A DNA stretch of 64,000 bases from Ricinus communis (GCF_019578655.1 NC_063260.1:22592888-22656887), one strand, 5' to 3'; positions 49,966 to 63,481 are shown, counted from the first letter of the stretch. Numbers and translations: made by a program. Notes: generated by a model from the sequence alone, not told the origin.

Positions 49966-51793
49966 GCATTTGAAAAAAATGAGGTGCTTGTGTGGCTAAA
50001 AACCTGAAAATCAGTTTTCTGATGACCCGCTGTACATTTCTCAATCTTATTTCGTGATTTTATGTCTCCTGAATCCTCTCGAAAAAAATGCCTCTTTCAT
50101 GCTGGCTAAAAGTTTTCAAATAATGAGTTTTCAGTCTGTTTTCTTAAACTTCCTGATAATGTGGGCTTTAAATGTTGCTTGTGTTGCCAAAAGATTGAAT
50201 AATCCTATTCTCAGATCTCACTCTTTTTTCTTGATTTTATTATGGCTCGAAATCTCGAATCTTATTTTAAGTAAGACTGGAGATTTGATTGTGATGGATT
50301 CTGAATATTGGTCGTGCCCTTTGTTAAGTTTCCACCAGCTTGTAGAGATTTGCATGCTAAGTTTGAGCAAGGAGTTTTCCTTCCTCTACAATTTTAACTG
50401 AACCGGTATTTTTAAATGAGTACTTTTGGAACTGGAATTATTTCTGGTTGTTTGTGGTGGTAGGATTGAAACTCAATCTACAATATTTTGGATGTTCTGG
50501 TTGAGGGGATGGTACCATTATTGTTTTGAACATGTGATATCAGATGAAAATATTATTGCTTTTCTTTGATGGTACTCTAGGGCAGATATTATGGATATAT
50601 TTGGATTTGTTTCATTCTGCTTCTCTATTGTGCATATCCTGGATTGCGCACTTGAATTATGCGGTTTGACTAGAAATAAGTTGGACCATATATAACCTTT
50701 TTTTTTTTCAAACAGTTCTTTGATAATTTTTCATTGTGTACTAAACTAAGACCGGAGATTTGATTGGTTCTTTCCAGGAGTTGTCTGCGTTCTTCTGATG
50801 ATTCATATCTTAACTCAGCAATTTGTTATTTAATGCTCATCCGAGATTGTGGTTTAAGCATTGGTATTACTATGAACTCATTCTGTTCTTGCTTAGATGA
50901 TTTGGTTCAATCATCCACCTGGACTATTCAATCAAAGGATAACGAGCATGTTTCCCAACTCTTCTCAAGAAAGAAGGCTGTTTCTTTGTAGAATTGTGCT
51001 CAATTTCGTATGTGACAATTGAGGGAATAATCCCATGAATGAGATTGTTTGATATCATACATTGATTCTGTTTTATCTGGTCTTTTAATTGAATGATTAG
51101 TTGTGAATTAAACATGAAAGTGGGGATTTCGCTGCTTGCTTCCTAAGTGTCCATGTTTCTTAATGATATGGGCTACAGATTGAAAAAGAAGAAAAAAAAA
51201 ACAAGAGAATTTCTCTTAGTTCTTATTCTTTGCTATTACTGAAGTTGGTGGAAATATATTTTGCCAAGATTGAAAAATGGCTGTTCTTGGATCCTATATT
51301 GACGGTCTGAGTGTGGATGGTCTGTTCTCCCAAATTCTATCATCATATGTAGCAACATCTGGCTATTGAGTTCACTTTGCTATCCCATTTTTCTGGTTTG
51401 GTATCGCAAACTTTTTTTTAATTTTATTTTTATCCTAACTCAAATGTTCATTTTGTTACATGTTTTGCAGCTCTTGCTTTCTCAAATTCTCGATGGTGTA
51501 ATGCTGGCACTCTAGCAGTATACTGAATTACTAAGTGGAAGTGTGCAATTTTTATATTTTTATTGCTTTTTGCAAATGTAACAAAACTGAGATTTAGCTG
51601 CGTGCATCCTGGGTGTCTATTTCTTATATTGAGGATATGCGAGAGGACTGTTTTGGGTTAGTGATTTGGTATTATATGGCGCTGGCTGCATGAATTGCTT
51701 ACTGTGGAAGTTGTCTTGCTATCTCTCACATTCTTTCAGAGGATGATGCTATTGCTTTTTTCCCTTTTTTGCCCCACTTGTCATGCTGTGCAA

Positions 51794-53204
51794 GTTGGTA
51801 TTTCGGTGCATCCCGTTTTCGGTTCTGTGCAAGGTTGGATAATGCTCTGATCCTTTAACTGGTTGATTATACGTTTTCTAACAGTTGAAGTTCTAGATCT
51901 TGGAGTTTTGGAAAAAGATCCTTTTCAGGCAAGTATAATCAAAGCCTCTCTCGGGAGCTAATAATGCTAAGTTCAGACTTAGAGTTTGGTTTATTGGGCA
52001 TCTCAGTATGCATGCTGTGCATGTTGGCATTTCAGTGCATCCCGTTTTCGGTTCTGTGTATAGTTGGATAATACTGCTGACCCGTTAACTGCTTGATGAT
52101 ACATTTTCTAACAGTTGAGGTTCTAGATCTTGGACTTCTGGTAAAAGATCTTTTTCAGGAAAGTATAATAAACCTTTCTCGGGAGCTCGTAGTGCTAAGT
52201 TCAGCCTGACAGTTTGGTTTATTTGTATGTGCTCATTTCTGCTGATAGTGCTCGGACTTCTTGGACCACTCCATCGTAAAGAACCTATAAAATGAAAAAT
52301 CCCCTACTTGATAAAGGTTCTCCCCTTATGGATGGAAAGGTTCCTACAGACTAGTGATTCTGTGATTTACATATTTTGAAGGTGGGCCCATCTTTTGCAT
52401 GTTGTATTGTCAATGCTGCATGTTGGCATTTCGATTTATCCTGTTTTCGGTTCTGTGTATAGTTGGATAATGCTGCTGATCCCTTCACTGCTTGATGATA
52501 CATTTTCTAACAGTTGAGGTTCTAGATCTTGGACTTTCGTAAATAGATTTTTTTCAGGAAAGGATAATTAAAGCCTTTCTGGGGAGCTCGTAGTGCTAAG
52601 TTCAGCCTGAGAGTTTGGTTTATTTGTATGTGCTCATTTCTGCTGACAGTGCTCGGACTTCTTGGACCACTCCATCGTAAAGAACTTATAAAATGAAAAA
52701 TTCCCTACTTGATAAAGGTTCTCCCCTTATGGATGGAAAGGTTCCTACAGATTAGTGATTCTGTGATCTGTCATATTTTGAAGGTCAGCCCATCTTTTGC
52801 ATGTTGTATTGTCAATGCTGCATGTTGGCATTTCGATTTATCCTGTTTTCGGTTCTGTGTATAGTTGGATAATGCTGCTGATCCCTTCACTGCTTGATGA
52901 TACATTTTCTAACAGTTGAGGTTCTAGATCTTGGACTTTCGTAAATAGATTTTTTTCAGGAAAGGATAATTAAAGCCTTTCTGGGGAGCTCGTAGTGCTA
53001 AGTTCAGCCTGAGAGTTTGGTTTATTTGTATGTGCTCATTTCTGCTGACAGTGCTCGGACTTCTTGGACCACTCCATCGTAAAGAACTTATAAAATGAAA
53101 AATTCCCTACTTGATAAAGGTTCTCCCCTTATGGATGGAAAGGTTCCTACAGATTAGTGATTCTGTGATCTGTCATATTTTGAAGGTCAGCCCATCTTTT
53201 GCAT
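51794..53204 (+). repeat. Tandem units of about 400 bp, 3.5 copies, the last two identical
   Basis: The block starting GTTGGCATTTC occurs at 51794 (truncated and diverged), 52023, 52422 and 52824. Periods are 229, 399 and 402 bp. Copies 3 and 4 are identical over about 416 bases by eye (52387-52802 against 52789-53204), while copy 2 differs at roughly one base in fifteen. Modules include TTTTCGGTTCTGTGTATAG, CTAACAGTTGAGGTTCTAG and GGACCACTCCATCGTAAAG. A strongly diverged single copy lies near 55725-55930. Confidence 0.95.
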
Positions 53205-53948
53205 TTGTATTGTTGATGTGTTGATGAATTATTGGTCTAGCAGTATTGGAATCTAACTTGGATCAATGTTCCATCATGTGACTTTCTTTGCTATTGCGAT
53301 CTTTCATTTAAGTGTGATTCAGTTTGATTTTTGTGCAATATTTGATTTCAGATCAGTATTTGTAGATTGGCTGCTTGATATGGCAGTACAATTGGTTTAA
53401 AATGTTCCCATTTTTTTCAAGTGATAATCTCTGAAGATTGAGAACTATCGATTTTGATTTGTTAAAATCCAATCTGATGAACTGTGGCTGATATTGGAAA
53501 AAAAATTTGATTCTTGTTAATTTCTTTGATGGTGTGCTAGGGCCTTAATTGAGGATGAATTTGAATTTATTTCTTTATGCTTTTCCCTTGTGTATCTTGG
53601 TGTAAGCACTAGGATAATACCTGGGAGGACTCCGTAAAACATTGACTTATACTTGTCTTTTAATTGGTTCTTGACATTGTTTTTTCGTCAGCTAAAAGTT
53701 AAGCTGGAGATCTGGTTCTTTTTTTTTTTTTTTCCAGGAATCTTCTTCGTTCTTATCATGAGGACTTATAGGTTTTTGTTCTCCACAATTTTTTATTTGC
53801 TTCTGTGGAAATGCACTAGGATTGAGAAATGGCTTTTCGTAGATTTCAGTCTACTTTTCTTGCTTGAATCCTTTGTTATGTTTGATTCTGAGTGTGTGGA
53901 CTGTGTGGTATTCCCAGATTCTATCATATGGCATGACGTGTGGATAAA

Positions 53949-54022
53949 AATACTGAGAAACAGGTTTTCTTGTATATCACCCTTAAATACTGAGAAACAG
54001 GTTTTCTTGTATATCACCCTTA
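53949..54022 (+). repeat. Perfect 37-bp tandem duplication
   Basis: A unit beginning AATACTGAGAAACAGG and ending ATCACCCTTA is present twice head to tail (53949-53985 and 53986-54022) without mismatch. It lies inside the larger repeat tract and inflates a spurious open frame there. Confidence 0.95.
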
Positions 54023-57000
54023 AATTTGTCATTACACTCCCTCATAGTTTTGGATTTCACTTTTGAGAGTTCTTGCATCTCTAAAAGATTGAGATTCTTT
54101 TTGTTTTCTTAGATGTCAGTCCACATTTCTACTTTATACCTTCTGAATGTTGGATAAAATTTTTAAAAGATGGTGTGTTGAATCTCGCTTTCAGATTAGT
54201 GGTACGCTTCCTCGTATTTTTGTGTTTTGAGGGTTGTTTGTGGGGTTAAAAGATAATGAGTTCCGTAGGTCTCTCTTGAATACTTGTCATTGAAATTCTT
54301 TTGGTTTTCTCAGATGTCACTCTAATTTTCCGACTTCATGCCTTCTGAATGTTATCTAAAAATTTCAAAAAATGGTATCTGTTGAATCTCGCTTTTGAGG
54401 GTTATTGTGGGGTAGAAAGATAATTTTCCTAATACTTTGATTTTGAGTATTGATTGTCTGATTTCTATAGAACATTGTTCTAAGATTGAAATTTGCCTAT
54501 CAGCTTCTAAAGCGATGTAACATTGAGAAATGGGTTTTTCCAGACCTTGCTTCATAATCTTGTCATTTATTTGATTATTGAGAGTAGTGGATTATCTTAG
54601 TGTTGGTTCTTTTTTATGGATTCCACTAACTTATAGAGATATCGGTGTGAATGTTGGAAAGATGGGTTTCTTTCCACAATTTTGTATATTAATTATGATT
54701 TCTGTTAGTGATCAATCTTGAGTTTTGGTTGTGTACTTTTGTAGGATTCCACCAGCTTGTGGACGTGCAAGCTAAGATTGAAATATTGGTTTTCTTACCC
54801 AGCAGTGTCCTTTTTCTAATTTTTTCCCCCTAATAGTGGTGGAGTTAACGTTGGTTGTGTACTTGTGGTACTTTCCGGGATCAGTAAGCTTGTGGATGAT
54901 ATGATAGAGAAGCTTTATTCTGCTTTTGTTATTTATCCGTTCTTGTGTATGTTTGGATTTTTGAACCTCAGTATAATGAATGTAAGTTGGTCTTGTTGCC
55001 TTGGAATTTGAACACAGAACTGATGGATAATAGTTTCCCCAGGTTCAACATTTTGACTGAATGTGGAAAATTGGGGAAGTATTTGTTGCCTTTGAATTTC
55101 AAATTTTCATCCCTTAATAAATAGATCAATGCAAGGCTAAGAACTACTTGCCTCTTTTTTCAGGGTCATTCTTGATTCCACCAACTGTTATCGGATAGGT
55201 CTTTTCAGTAATTTTGATTGATTAACAATATCCTGCTTCTTGAACATTTCTGAATTGTACAAGAACCCATATGTGAATCGTGGGTTTTTGTTGGGGTCCT
55301 CTTTGAATTTTGAACGCCTTGGGCTTCAATTGTAGTTAGCTTAATTGGTCACTACATCTTGTTTGGATTACTATTATTTTCACACCCCTATTTTTCTTGT
55401 TTCATATTTTATCCTACTAAAATTTAGTTCATTTCTTACATGTCTTGCAGCTTTTGGTTTCTCATTTGTTTTATAACTAGCATGGAAGCAGTAGACTTTG
55501 GTGGTTATGTATACCCTTCTTTAATGTGGAAGTGCTTCTTGCAATGCTAGCTTAGTTTTATCTATCCATGTCTTTTGTTGAGGATCTGCAAGATGACTTT
55601 TTTGGGCAAGCGACTTGGTTTTGTGTATTGTGTGGTGCTGGCCTACTTGATGTGTCCTAAGGATTCTTTTTGTACGTGTTTGACAGCTATTGCTTTCCCA
55701 CTTCTTTTTGGCCAACTCGGCATGCTATGCATGTTCGCATTCTATACATTTCATTTTTGGTGCTGTGTCCTGCTATAATAATCACATAACACCTGGTTGG
55801 TAGTTCAAAAATGCTGCTGATTATTCTCTAAACTACCTGATGATCCTTATGGGCTACAGATTACGGCTGGTGAGATCCAAGTATTCTGAAGGTTGCCTCT
55901 CTTTTGCATCTTGTATTGTCAGTTATGGTGTTGATGATTAGAGCAGCAGTGTTGGAGTCTTAACTCGCATCAATTTTCAACTATATATGTTCTATTTTGC
56001 CAACTTCTTTTGCTATTTTGATATTCAGTTACAGTATCTCATAATAATGTTGGTTTTGTTTTGTTCCTTGTGTTAGGGCGATTCATTTTGATCTTGTGCA
56101 ATATTCAACTCTCAGATTGGTATTTGGTATACTGGCTTCCTAATGCGGTAGAAGATTGTTTGATGTGGTTCTTTCCATGATTCATTTTTCTTCCAAGCTA
56201 TAATCTGTAGAGTTAAACCTATTGTGTTTGAAATGTCAGATTCTTACTGATTGGGTTTTCTTGGACTATCTCTGATTGTTTAGCGGTGGTAGGATTTAAA
56301 TCTAATGTTAGGATTTTTGAAGAGTCTTGAGGCTTGAGAAAATGTTGGGGTTTCTGGAAAATCTAGATTGTTTTGATCGGTTTGATTGATGAGAGTCAGG
56401 GTTTTCGCATTGTAACTGCTATTGATTTGGGCACGTGCTATCAGAAGTAAATCTGATTCTGGTTTATTTTCTTTGATGGTGCTGGGGCAGAAGATCACGG
56501 ATGAGTTTGTGTTTGTTTCACTCTGCTTCTATCTTGTGCATATCTTGGTTTGAGCAGTTTGGATGTTGAAGGATTGTATAAAACCTTGACTTGAATTTAT
56601 TTTGTAATTGGTGGTTTGACAGTTTTTTCTATCTTGGTTCTTGTTCTGCTTTTGTTATAGGGTGTTTGCCGTCTGGCTTTTTGTGTTTGTTTAATCAAAC
56701 ATCGATATAATTGATAAGCGATAGCCATTACCAGAGGTGGAGAATTTATGTTGGTCTGGTTGTGTGTTTTGTGGAAACTTGGTTTTTCATCCCTTTACTA
56801 AATAGAATTAAGCCCGAGAAAGCCAGTTGAACTTTACTAGACGATGAGGCAAAAATTGTGTATGGGCACAGCAACAGGCCATTCCTTCCTCAATGAGGAA
56901 GAATTGCTCCTGCGGAAGTTACAGCTGCTAATGCTCTCCTTGATAATTGATGATTTCTGATCTTGGTTTTGGCCAAGTTTGATGTAAAGGACCGACTCTT

Positions 57001-57302
57001 GTATCAGCATCAGAGATGCTGGAGCTATTTGAGTTGCCTATTCTTTTTCTATGTTCTTCTGCTCACGTTCCCAGGGATGTTTCAGCAATTTGGTAGTCAT
57101 GGTTCTGTTTTGGATTTCTTTCAATTAAGCAAATATGACATTTATATTTTAACCGTGCAGAGGCTACATGGCACCAGGATGCCCATTATGGAGTTGGGTT
57201 TGTAGAGTTGAATATTGTTGTTGGGAAAAGCAAACTCTTTTCAGAATTATTCTTTCCTTCCGAAAACAGAAGAGAAGTAATCTGATAATTAGATGTCAAG
57301 CT

Positions 57303-57396
57303 ATGCTTTATCCAACTTGGTGCCTATGCTTAGCAATCTGAATTTCCAGAAAATGACATTGATCAGATGCTTTATCCAACTTGGTGCCTATGCTTA
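57303..57396 (+). repeat. 30-bp direct repeat, period 64 bp
   Basis: ATGCTTTATCCAACTTGG followed by TGCCTATGCTTA occurs at 57303-57332 and 57367-57396 with no mismatch. Confidence 0.92.
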
Positions 57397-57399
57397 CCA

Positions 57400-60300
57400 A
57401 CAAAAAAGTACAGTTAAGAATATCTTTGTTGTTCGCTAATTTTAAAATGGTAAGAATGCTCTTAGGTGGAGCTGCTATTTCTGAACTTGGAACGAATGCA
57501 TATGGTGGAATTGGGGCCTTGACGAGTCAATTCGATCAAACTTCAGGGTGTACCAAGTGAAAACCGAGTCCCGTGTAGTCAAGATCTTAATCTATTTTAT
57601 TGGTTTTCTACGAATTTTCATGCTGTTTTCAATTAATTTTTGATGATCCACCAAACTGTATTATGCAGTACTGGTTCCCAATTTTGAAGAACCAAAATCG
57701 TTTTTGCATATTATGCAGGGTAGATAGAGGTTAATGCTTTGTTTCAATGAAATTTTGATATAACATGGGACTGGAGAGTTTCAAGTGGGCAAGGGACGAG
57801 AGGGTGAATGGTGTTCTCTGCTTCAATACTATTTGAAGTTTTTCGTATGGAGTGGTAAGCGCAGTTTTCAGTACTATGATAGAGCACATCCTTTCTTTTC
57901 TTACCAATCTAAATTAATCAGAATTTGGTATGGTTATGCATATAAACATGAATCTCTAGCTTTAATCAAGAGTGTCTGCGTCCACTATTATCGATTGATT
58001 ATGCCAATGGAACACTAATTATCTTTTGTTGGTGGATAACTGGGTAAGCATTATACAAGTCTGTATATGTATAAAACACAGATCGGTGTTATTTCCCAGT
58101 CTTGGAATAAGATCACATTAGCATTTCTTTATCTTACAAAATGAAGGGCCTATGGCCGGTTAACAAACATGACTTTTGGATAAAAAATGTGACTTGCCAA
58201 CTGATGTTCCTTCATGGTGAGTTTTAGGGTTTGAAGTATCTTCTCTGGAGAAGCTAACAGCAGAACCTGAGGGGCTATTACAATATTTAGAACATGAACA
58301 TGAAAATGGAGATTAATAAGGAATTTGGGGAAGCAGTGCATGTCGTTAACACACACGAAAAAGGGAGAATCGTTCGTTTGTATGCTTTCTTTTCTAACCC
58401 ATTTTTCTTATCTCTTCCTTCATCTTTCGTTCTTTTACCTTATGTTACCTTCTTCTAACTTGGTGTAACTTCTCTACCTTTGGCTTTTAATTTCACATAT
58501 CTTTCCCGCTTATCAGCTTTTCTAATCTTTGTATCTGATTTTCAGAGAAACCGCATTTAGTTTACAGTATCTTTTCTTTTACCCTTTCGCAACACTAATT
58601 TGTTGGTTTTTATTTGGATTTTTGCTTGCGGTCAATTGATAGCACCGAGTCCCCAATCTAAGCAAAGTTGGAATCTAAGCAAAGTTGGAGTAAATTTCAA
58701 CCACACAATTTGAGCAACAATCTGAGCTTTCAAAGGTCCGATTTGTCTCTTTATAAGTGCTTCAAATTCTGATTGTGTAATTTGTAGCGGCAAACTTGTA
58801 ATCAAATAGAGAGCTCCTAAGGTTTCTTGGGGTTACAGGTAGTTTCTAATTCAAGGCTTTCTAGTTGGTGATGTCAATTTTTTTGAGTTGTTAATTTCTA
58901 ATATTTTCAATTAGCTTACCAATATTAGAGTATACACTATTGGATTTAATTGGATTAAATATGTATAATTGAGACGGATTATGAAACATGTAATGATAGG
59001 ATATAAGGTAAAATGATAGAGAAAAAGGTCATGGAAAAATAGGAGTTCATCTAAGTAACTTTCAGGTTTGACAGCTCCTGTCATGTGTGTTTTGTCGGCT
59101 TTGTTTTATTTGTTCAGAGAACTTTTGGGATTTCAGCTTTACACTGATGTGGATCTAGTTGTTCTTAAGGTTGTGCGAATGATTTTTTAGAGGATTTCTG
59201 TGGGTTCTATGATAGGCTGAACATCAATTCTAGGACCTAGGATTGTGCAACGGAAGAAGTATCTCGTTTGTTTGTGTTCTTGTTTTGATAAATGTGGCTG
59301 CATAGTCTTGGTCGAGGTTTGTGTAGTACATCTAGAGTGAGTATTCAACATTTAGAGTTCAGAATGGTGTGAGATGACAGAATATAAGGTGTAAAAGAAT
59401 GGCACTAATATTGTATTACTAATTGCTTAAACTGTGTTGCTAATCTAGTTTCATTTTGTTAGATTCTGCAGGAGCCATTGATTAAAAAAAACTGCATCAC
59501 CATCTATTGCTGTTGAAGTCATTATACTACAATTTTAACTAAAATCAGTATGTTCCATGTTACCATGTTAGGTTAATTTTATATGTAGACTAGTCACTCA
59601 ACAACTATTTCTAATCATAAAGCTTAAACCAGACTTTAGTGGTTTTGTTTGTTAATACCGAGGTCGTTAGAAGCACATATTCGATTATATTGATACTCTC
59701 ATTAAATTATACTAAAAAACTGTCATGGCCTTATTGTAGTGAAATCTAATTAAAAGATAGTTGGCATAAGTTGTGCTATAGATGGATTTTATCTAGAATC
59801 AACTAGAAAGTATTGGGTATAGTTCTCTAGGTTTAAGTTATTCCTAAATTAAAAAGATTTTGTTTGGGGTTTTGTTGTATTCTTCTGTTGGATTGAATGT
59901 TATCAGAAACTACCGATTGGGATTTTCATGACATAAGATTGCGATATTGTTGGTATAAATTGCTACAATATTTCCTTCAAAAATTTTATATGATTATAGC
60001 AATTGCTCGTCGTTGAAATGCCTTCACTGGTGTCTCTAGAACTGCTGAATTTGATTAAATTTGGAATTTCTTTTGTTCTAGTTCTATAACTGTCGTTGTT
60101 CTTACATAATTTTGCACTTGATTAACTTAATTAAGCTGATCGAACTAGTGCCCAGTCCCGTGAATTGGTAATAAAATCACAATACCTACAACCCTTACAT
60201 TTCACAGCTGTTCACAACCCTACCCAATACCCATTTCTGCCTTTCAGGTAATTTGATGTTATATATATATATTTTTTTTAATTTATACATTTTTTTTTTG

Positions 60301-61400
60301 TGTTTTTATCTTATACACTCTAAATCTCAATTTCTCTCTAATATTTTTGACACCATTCTATTCTTTTTTAGATATTTGCTCGATCTTCACTAAGAAAAGG
60401 GAAAACACCAACAGCCAAGTCGTCGTTCTTTTTGCTGTTTCATGTGATTCTTTTTTCCTAAATCTGTTTCTGATTTCTATTAGTTACTTGCTGTTAAGTG
60501 GTTAAAGCTATTGGTTACATGCTTTACTCCATTTGCTGTTTCTTTTATTGTTAGGCACGTCTTTTCTCCTTAGGTGTTAAAATGTTTTCTCCATTTCTTT
60601 TTGTGTTTTTATTGGTTTGGAATTTTGATCTGGTTTGTTTTCACTTCACTATTATATTAAATATGCATATATACAACTTATTCAGTACATTTTTCATGCA
60701 GGCTGTCATATTAAGGTTTTAGATCTTTGCCGGTAATTTATCAGTTCTAGGGTTTTTGATTTATTTCTTGAGTGATTTCTATGATGATAACTTGGTAATC
60801 TTAGCTGTTTGGATTGGATTCAGGGAAAGAGATGACAAGGAAAAAAAGCAGAATGTAATTTTCTCTCTTTTTTGTTTTTCTTAACGTTATTAGGGCTGAT
60901 TCATCGGAGTTGAACAAGCAAAAAAACTTTTGGGAACAAACGGGTAAATAAGGCATGTGAAGTGAGGAATTTGTTTTATAGATATCAAATGATGTTCCTG
61001 AGACTGGGGTATGAAGCTTGTTTCCATATTCTCATGGAGCGTGTGTTTTAATTCTTTGTTTCCAATTCTTGTTTATGATTTTTTTTGGTGGTTAAGATAT
61101 TCTTGAATTGTTAACTGATTTACAGTTTCTTTCTTTCTCTGCTCATGCTCTGTAAGTGAAAATATTTATTTGTAAAGAGAATTCTAGTAATTTAGCTACA
61201 GAATTGCGACAGGTAACCTTTTTTTTTCTTCTAAAAAATTAAAACTATCGACAGGTGATTCTTTAGGCGACAGATCTGTCATTAAACTTGGCAATGGGTT
61301 ATTTGTCTCTCGCTAGATTTAGCGATAGATAGATAGGCTGTCCCTATTATCCATTGCAAAGTTAGCAACAGACTGCTTATTATTCTGGGGCAGAGATTGT
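57400..61400. other. Less repetitive interior of the 48-64 kb locus
   Basis: The 2.9-kb module that would be expected near 59.3 kb is missing here, so this is a replaced or strongly diverged part of the tract. A C-rich segment with AACCCTA-type words (60183-60247) ends in CTTTCAG|GTAATTTG, and TTTTTTAG near 60371 precedes a purine-rich stretch. These could be splice sites of a non-coding transcript or of an unrecognised leader, but no coding sequence follows. A weak hairpin lies at 61285-61365. No gene can be named. Confidence 0.4.
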
Positions 61401-63119
61401 GATTTAGGATCTTCAAAATTGCTTCTTCTTCCCTTTGATGTTTTGGTTTGGTTATCAGGTTGACAATATATTGAATAATTGATTCTATTAGTCTTTGGTT
61501 TATCTTGTTTTTTTAATTAATTGATTTGTTGATAATTCTTATGAACTATAACTCAAACTGGAGATTTGATTGCTTGCTTCCCGAGATTCTGTTTCTGTCT
61601 CATCAGTATATGGGCTGAAGGTGGAGAAAAGAAAGGATGCAAGTTTTAATTTAACTCATCAGTATGTGGAGATGCATTTGCGCTGAGATTGAAAGTGGTT
61701 TTTCTTAGTTCACAGTCCACAAATTCTTAACTTCAAAATATCTCATAACATCGGTTTTTTTTTTTTCTTGAGTGTTGTATTTTATGATGTCCGTGCAATT
61801 CAATTTGATATTTATGCAATATTGATTTCAGGTCGGAATTTTGACTGGCTTCTTGATACAGTGGAAGAATTGGTCTGATGTTGTTCTGTTTTGTGTTTCA
61901 TTTCTTCCCAGGTTAGAGGATTGAAGTTCTAGAGCTATTGATTTGTTAGAATTAACTAAAAGGAGCATTATCAGAATGATCTCTGGGTGTCTTATGGTGG
62001 TAGTCTTGTAGGATTCAACTCCAATTTGAAGATCTGAGGCTTGAAAGTATGTTCTATTATTTTGAATGGTTTTACTGAGGGAAGTTGGGGTTTTCATATT
62101 GGTCAATTATTAATTGGAATGTGATAGCGAAAGAAGAACTGATTCTTCTTATTTTCTTTGATGTGTGCTAGGTCTTAGTGGTGACGAATTTGAATTTGTT
62201 TCATTTTGCTTCTCTTGTGGGTTAACTAGCAGTACAATGAAGAACTGTGGAAAACATTGACTTGAACTTGCTAATTAGTTGGTTCTTTGCAATGTTTGTC
62301 TGTGAACTAGACTGGAACTGGAGATTTGGTTCCTTTCTTTCCAGGAGTCTTCTTCATTCTTCTGAAAAAGATACGATGTAGGACTAATAAAGCACCACTC
62401 AGCAGTTAGTGATTTAAGGCTCATCATAAATAATGTTGGATTCTTATAGTACTGTTGTGTGACAAAATAAAAAAATGTTTTTCTCCAGAATTTTTAACAT
62501 TATGCTTCTTGATTGTGGTGGATTTTGAATATCAGCATGTAGAGTAACATATGGCTACCAATTTGCACTCCGAAATTGTGATTATGCTTCCAGATAATGT
62601 TATTTTCTTAATGATTTCATATTTTCTCATTGTTTTGTGTATTGAGTATTGGTTGTGTGATCTTTCAGGGTTCTATTGGAGCAATACATGCGCTAAGATT
62701 GAAAAGTATGTTTCCATAGATTGTACTGTACAATTATGTGATTTAGTTGATTTTGGCAGCGGGAGATTTTCTGAGTATTAGTTGTGAGTTTTCAGGATTG
62801 TGTCTGCTCGTGGAAATATATGAGCTAAGACTGAAAAATATATCTTTCTCTACCAAATTCCAAGTATTGGTGTTGTGTGCTTGTGTAGGAATCCTCCAGC
62901 TCGTGGGGATGTGTTTGCTGTGATCTGAGAATAGGTTTTCCTGGGCAAAATTTTTTTTTTTTTTTCAATTGCTAACTTGGTTATGACGAGGTTTTCAACT
63001 TGCGTAGCTATTTGACTTTCAGTTAAGTTATACACCTAGACCGAGATTGGTTGAGTTTTCAGTTGGATGGATAAATACAGCTTTTGGAGTTGAGGTGCAT
63101 CTAATCCAATAAAGAGTAC

Positions 63120-63480
63120 ATTAAAAGAAAAAAAAATTACTCTTAATATACAAATTGCTCATGTATTTATTTTATTATATTAAATTGCTTTTATATTTTT
63201 AGAAAACTAACTATTATTTTCTTTTTGCCCAAAGTCAATGCAAGTAAAGCATCAAATTGATAAATAAAATTACAATTTCATCTTTAGATTTTTTAACAAA
63301 AACTGAAATTGTCTGAAACTAATTTTTTTATCAAAATTCTAATAGAACTTTAGTATTGTTACTGTGATATTATTATTATTTGTAATTTTATAATCATTGT
63401 TGCTATTTTTACTACGTAATCATGTTCTAGACTGTTAGATAAAGTTATCCATATGCATGTTTTCTTATTTGTTATGATAT
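63120..63480. other. AT-rich spacer before promoter copy 2
   Basis: The base composition switches sharply from the T/G-rich repeat tract to AT-rich DNA at about 63120, as it does upstream of promoter copy 1 (46920-48420). This supports 63120 as the approximate end of the first transcription unit. Confidence 0.5.
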
Positions 63481-63481
63481 A

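Larger units (their letters stand above)
49080..63100 (+). repeat. Nested, diverged tandem-repeat tract of about 14 kb (possible lncRNA or giant intron)
   Basis: The whole interval is built from recurring modules in the same orientation. One is a short unit containing GGATTCTxAGTxTTGGxTTGTGTG, TTTCCAGxATTCxAxC, TGTGG, GCTAAGATTGAAA, TGGCTTTTxxGATTCAGTATTATG. Longer modules recur at spacings of about 2.9 kb: TTTCTTTGATGGTGTGCTAGGGC at 50561, 53521, 56468 and 62153; GGAGATTTGGTTCTTTCCAGGAGTCTTCTTC at about 50751, 53703 and 62317; GTGCAATATT plus TTTCAG at 53333, 56096 and 61814. T is far in excess of A on the plus strand, as in transcribed plant introns. I find no open frame with a domain. The TTTCCAG in each short unit resembles a 3' splice site. 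Confidence 0.75.

Noticed and set aside
53653..54066. 137-residue open frame in the repeat tract
   Set aside because: It contains the 37-bp tandem duplication and T-run-encoded Phe tracts, shows no domain, and the frame is not kept in the other 2.9-kb copies.
60781..60898. ATGATGA ... CTGA considered as box C/D snoRNA
   Set aside because: The spacing is too long, there is no terminal stem, and no convincing C' and D' boxes.
61285..61365. Imperfect hairpin (AACTTGGCAATGG with CCATTGCAAAGTT), considered as a microRNA precursor
   Set aside because: Pairing covers only about 13 bases at the base with a poorly matched interior, below what plant precursors require, and no known mature microRNA is seen.
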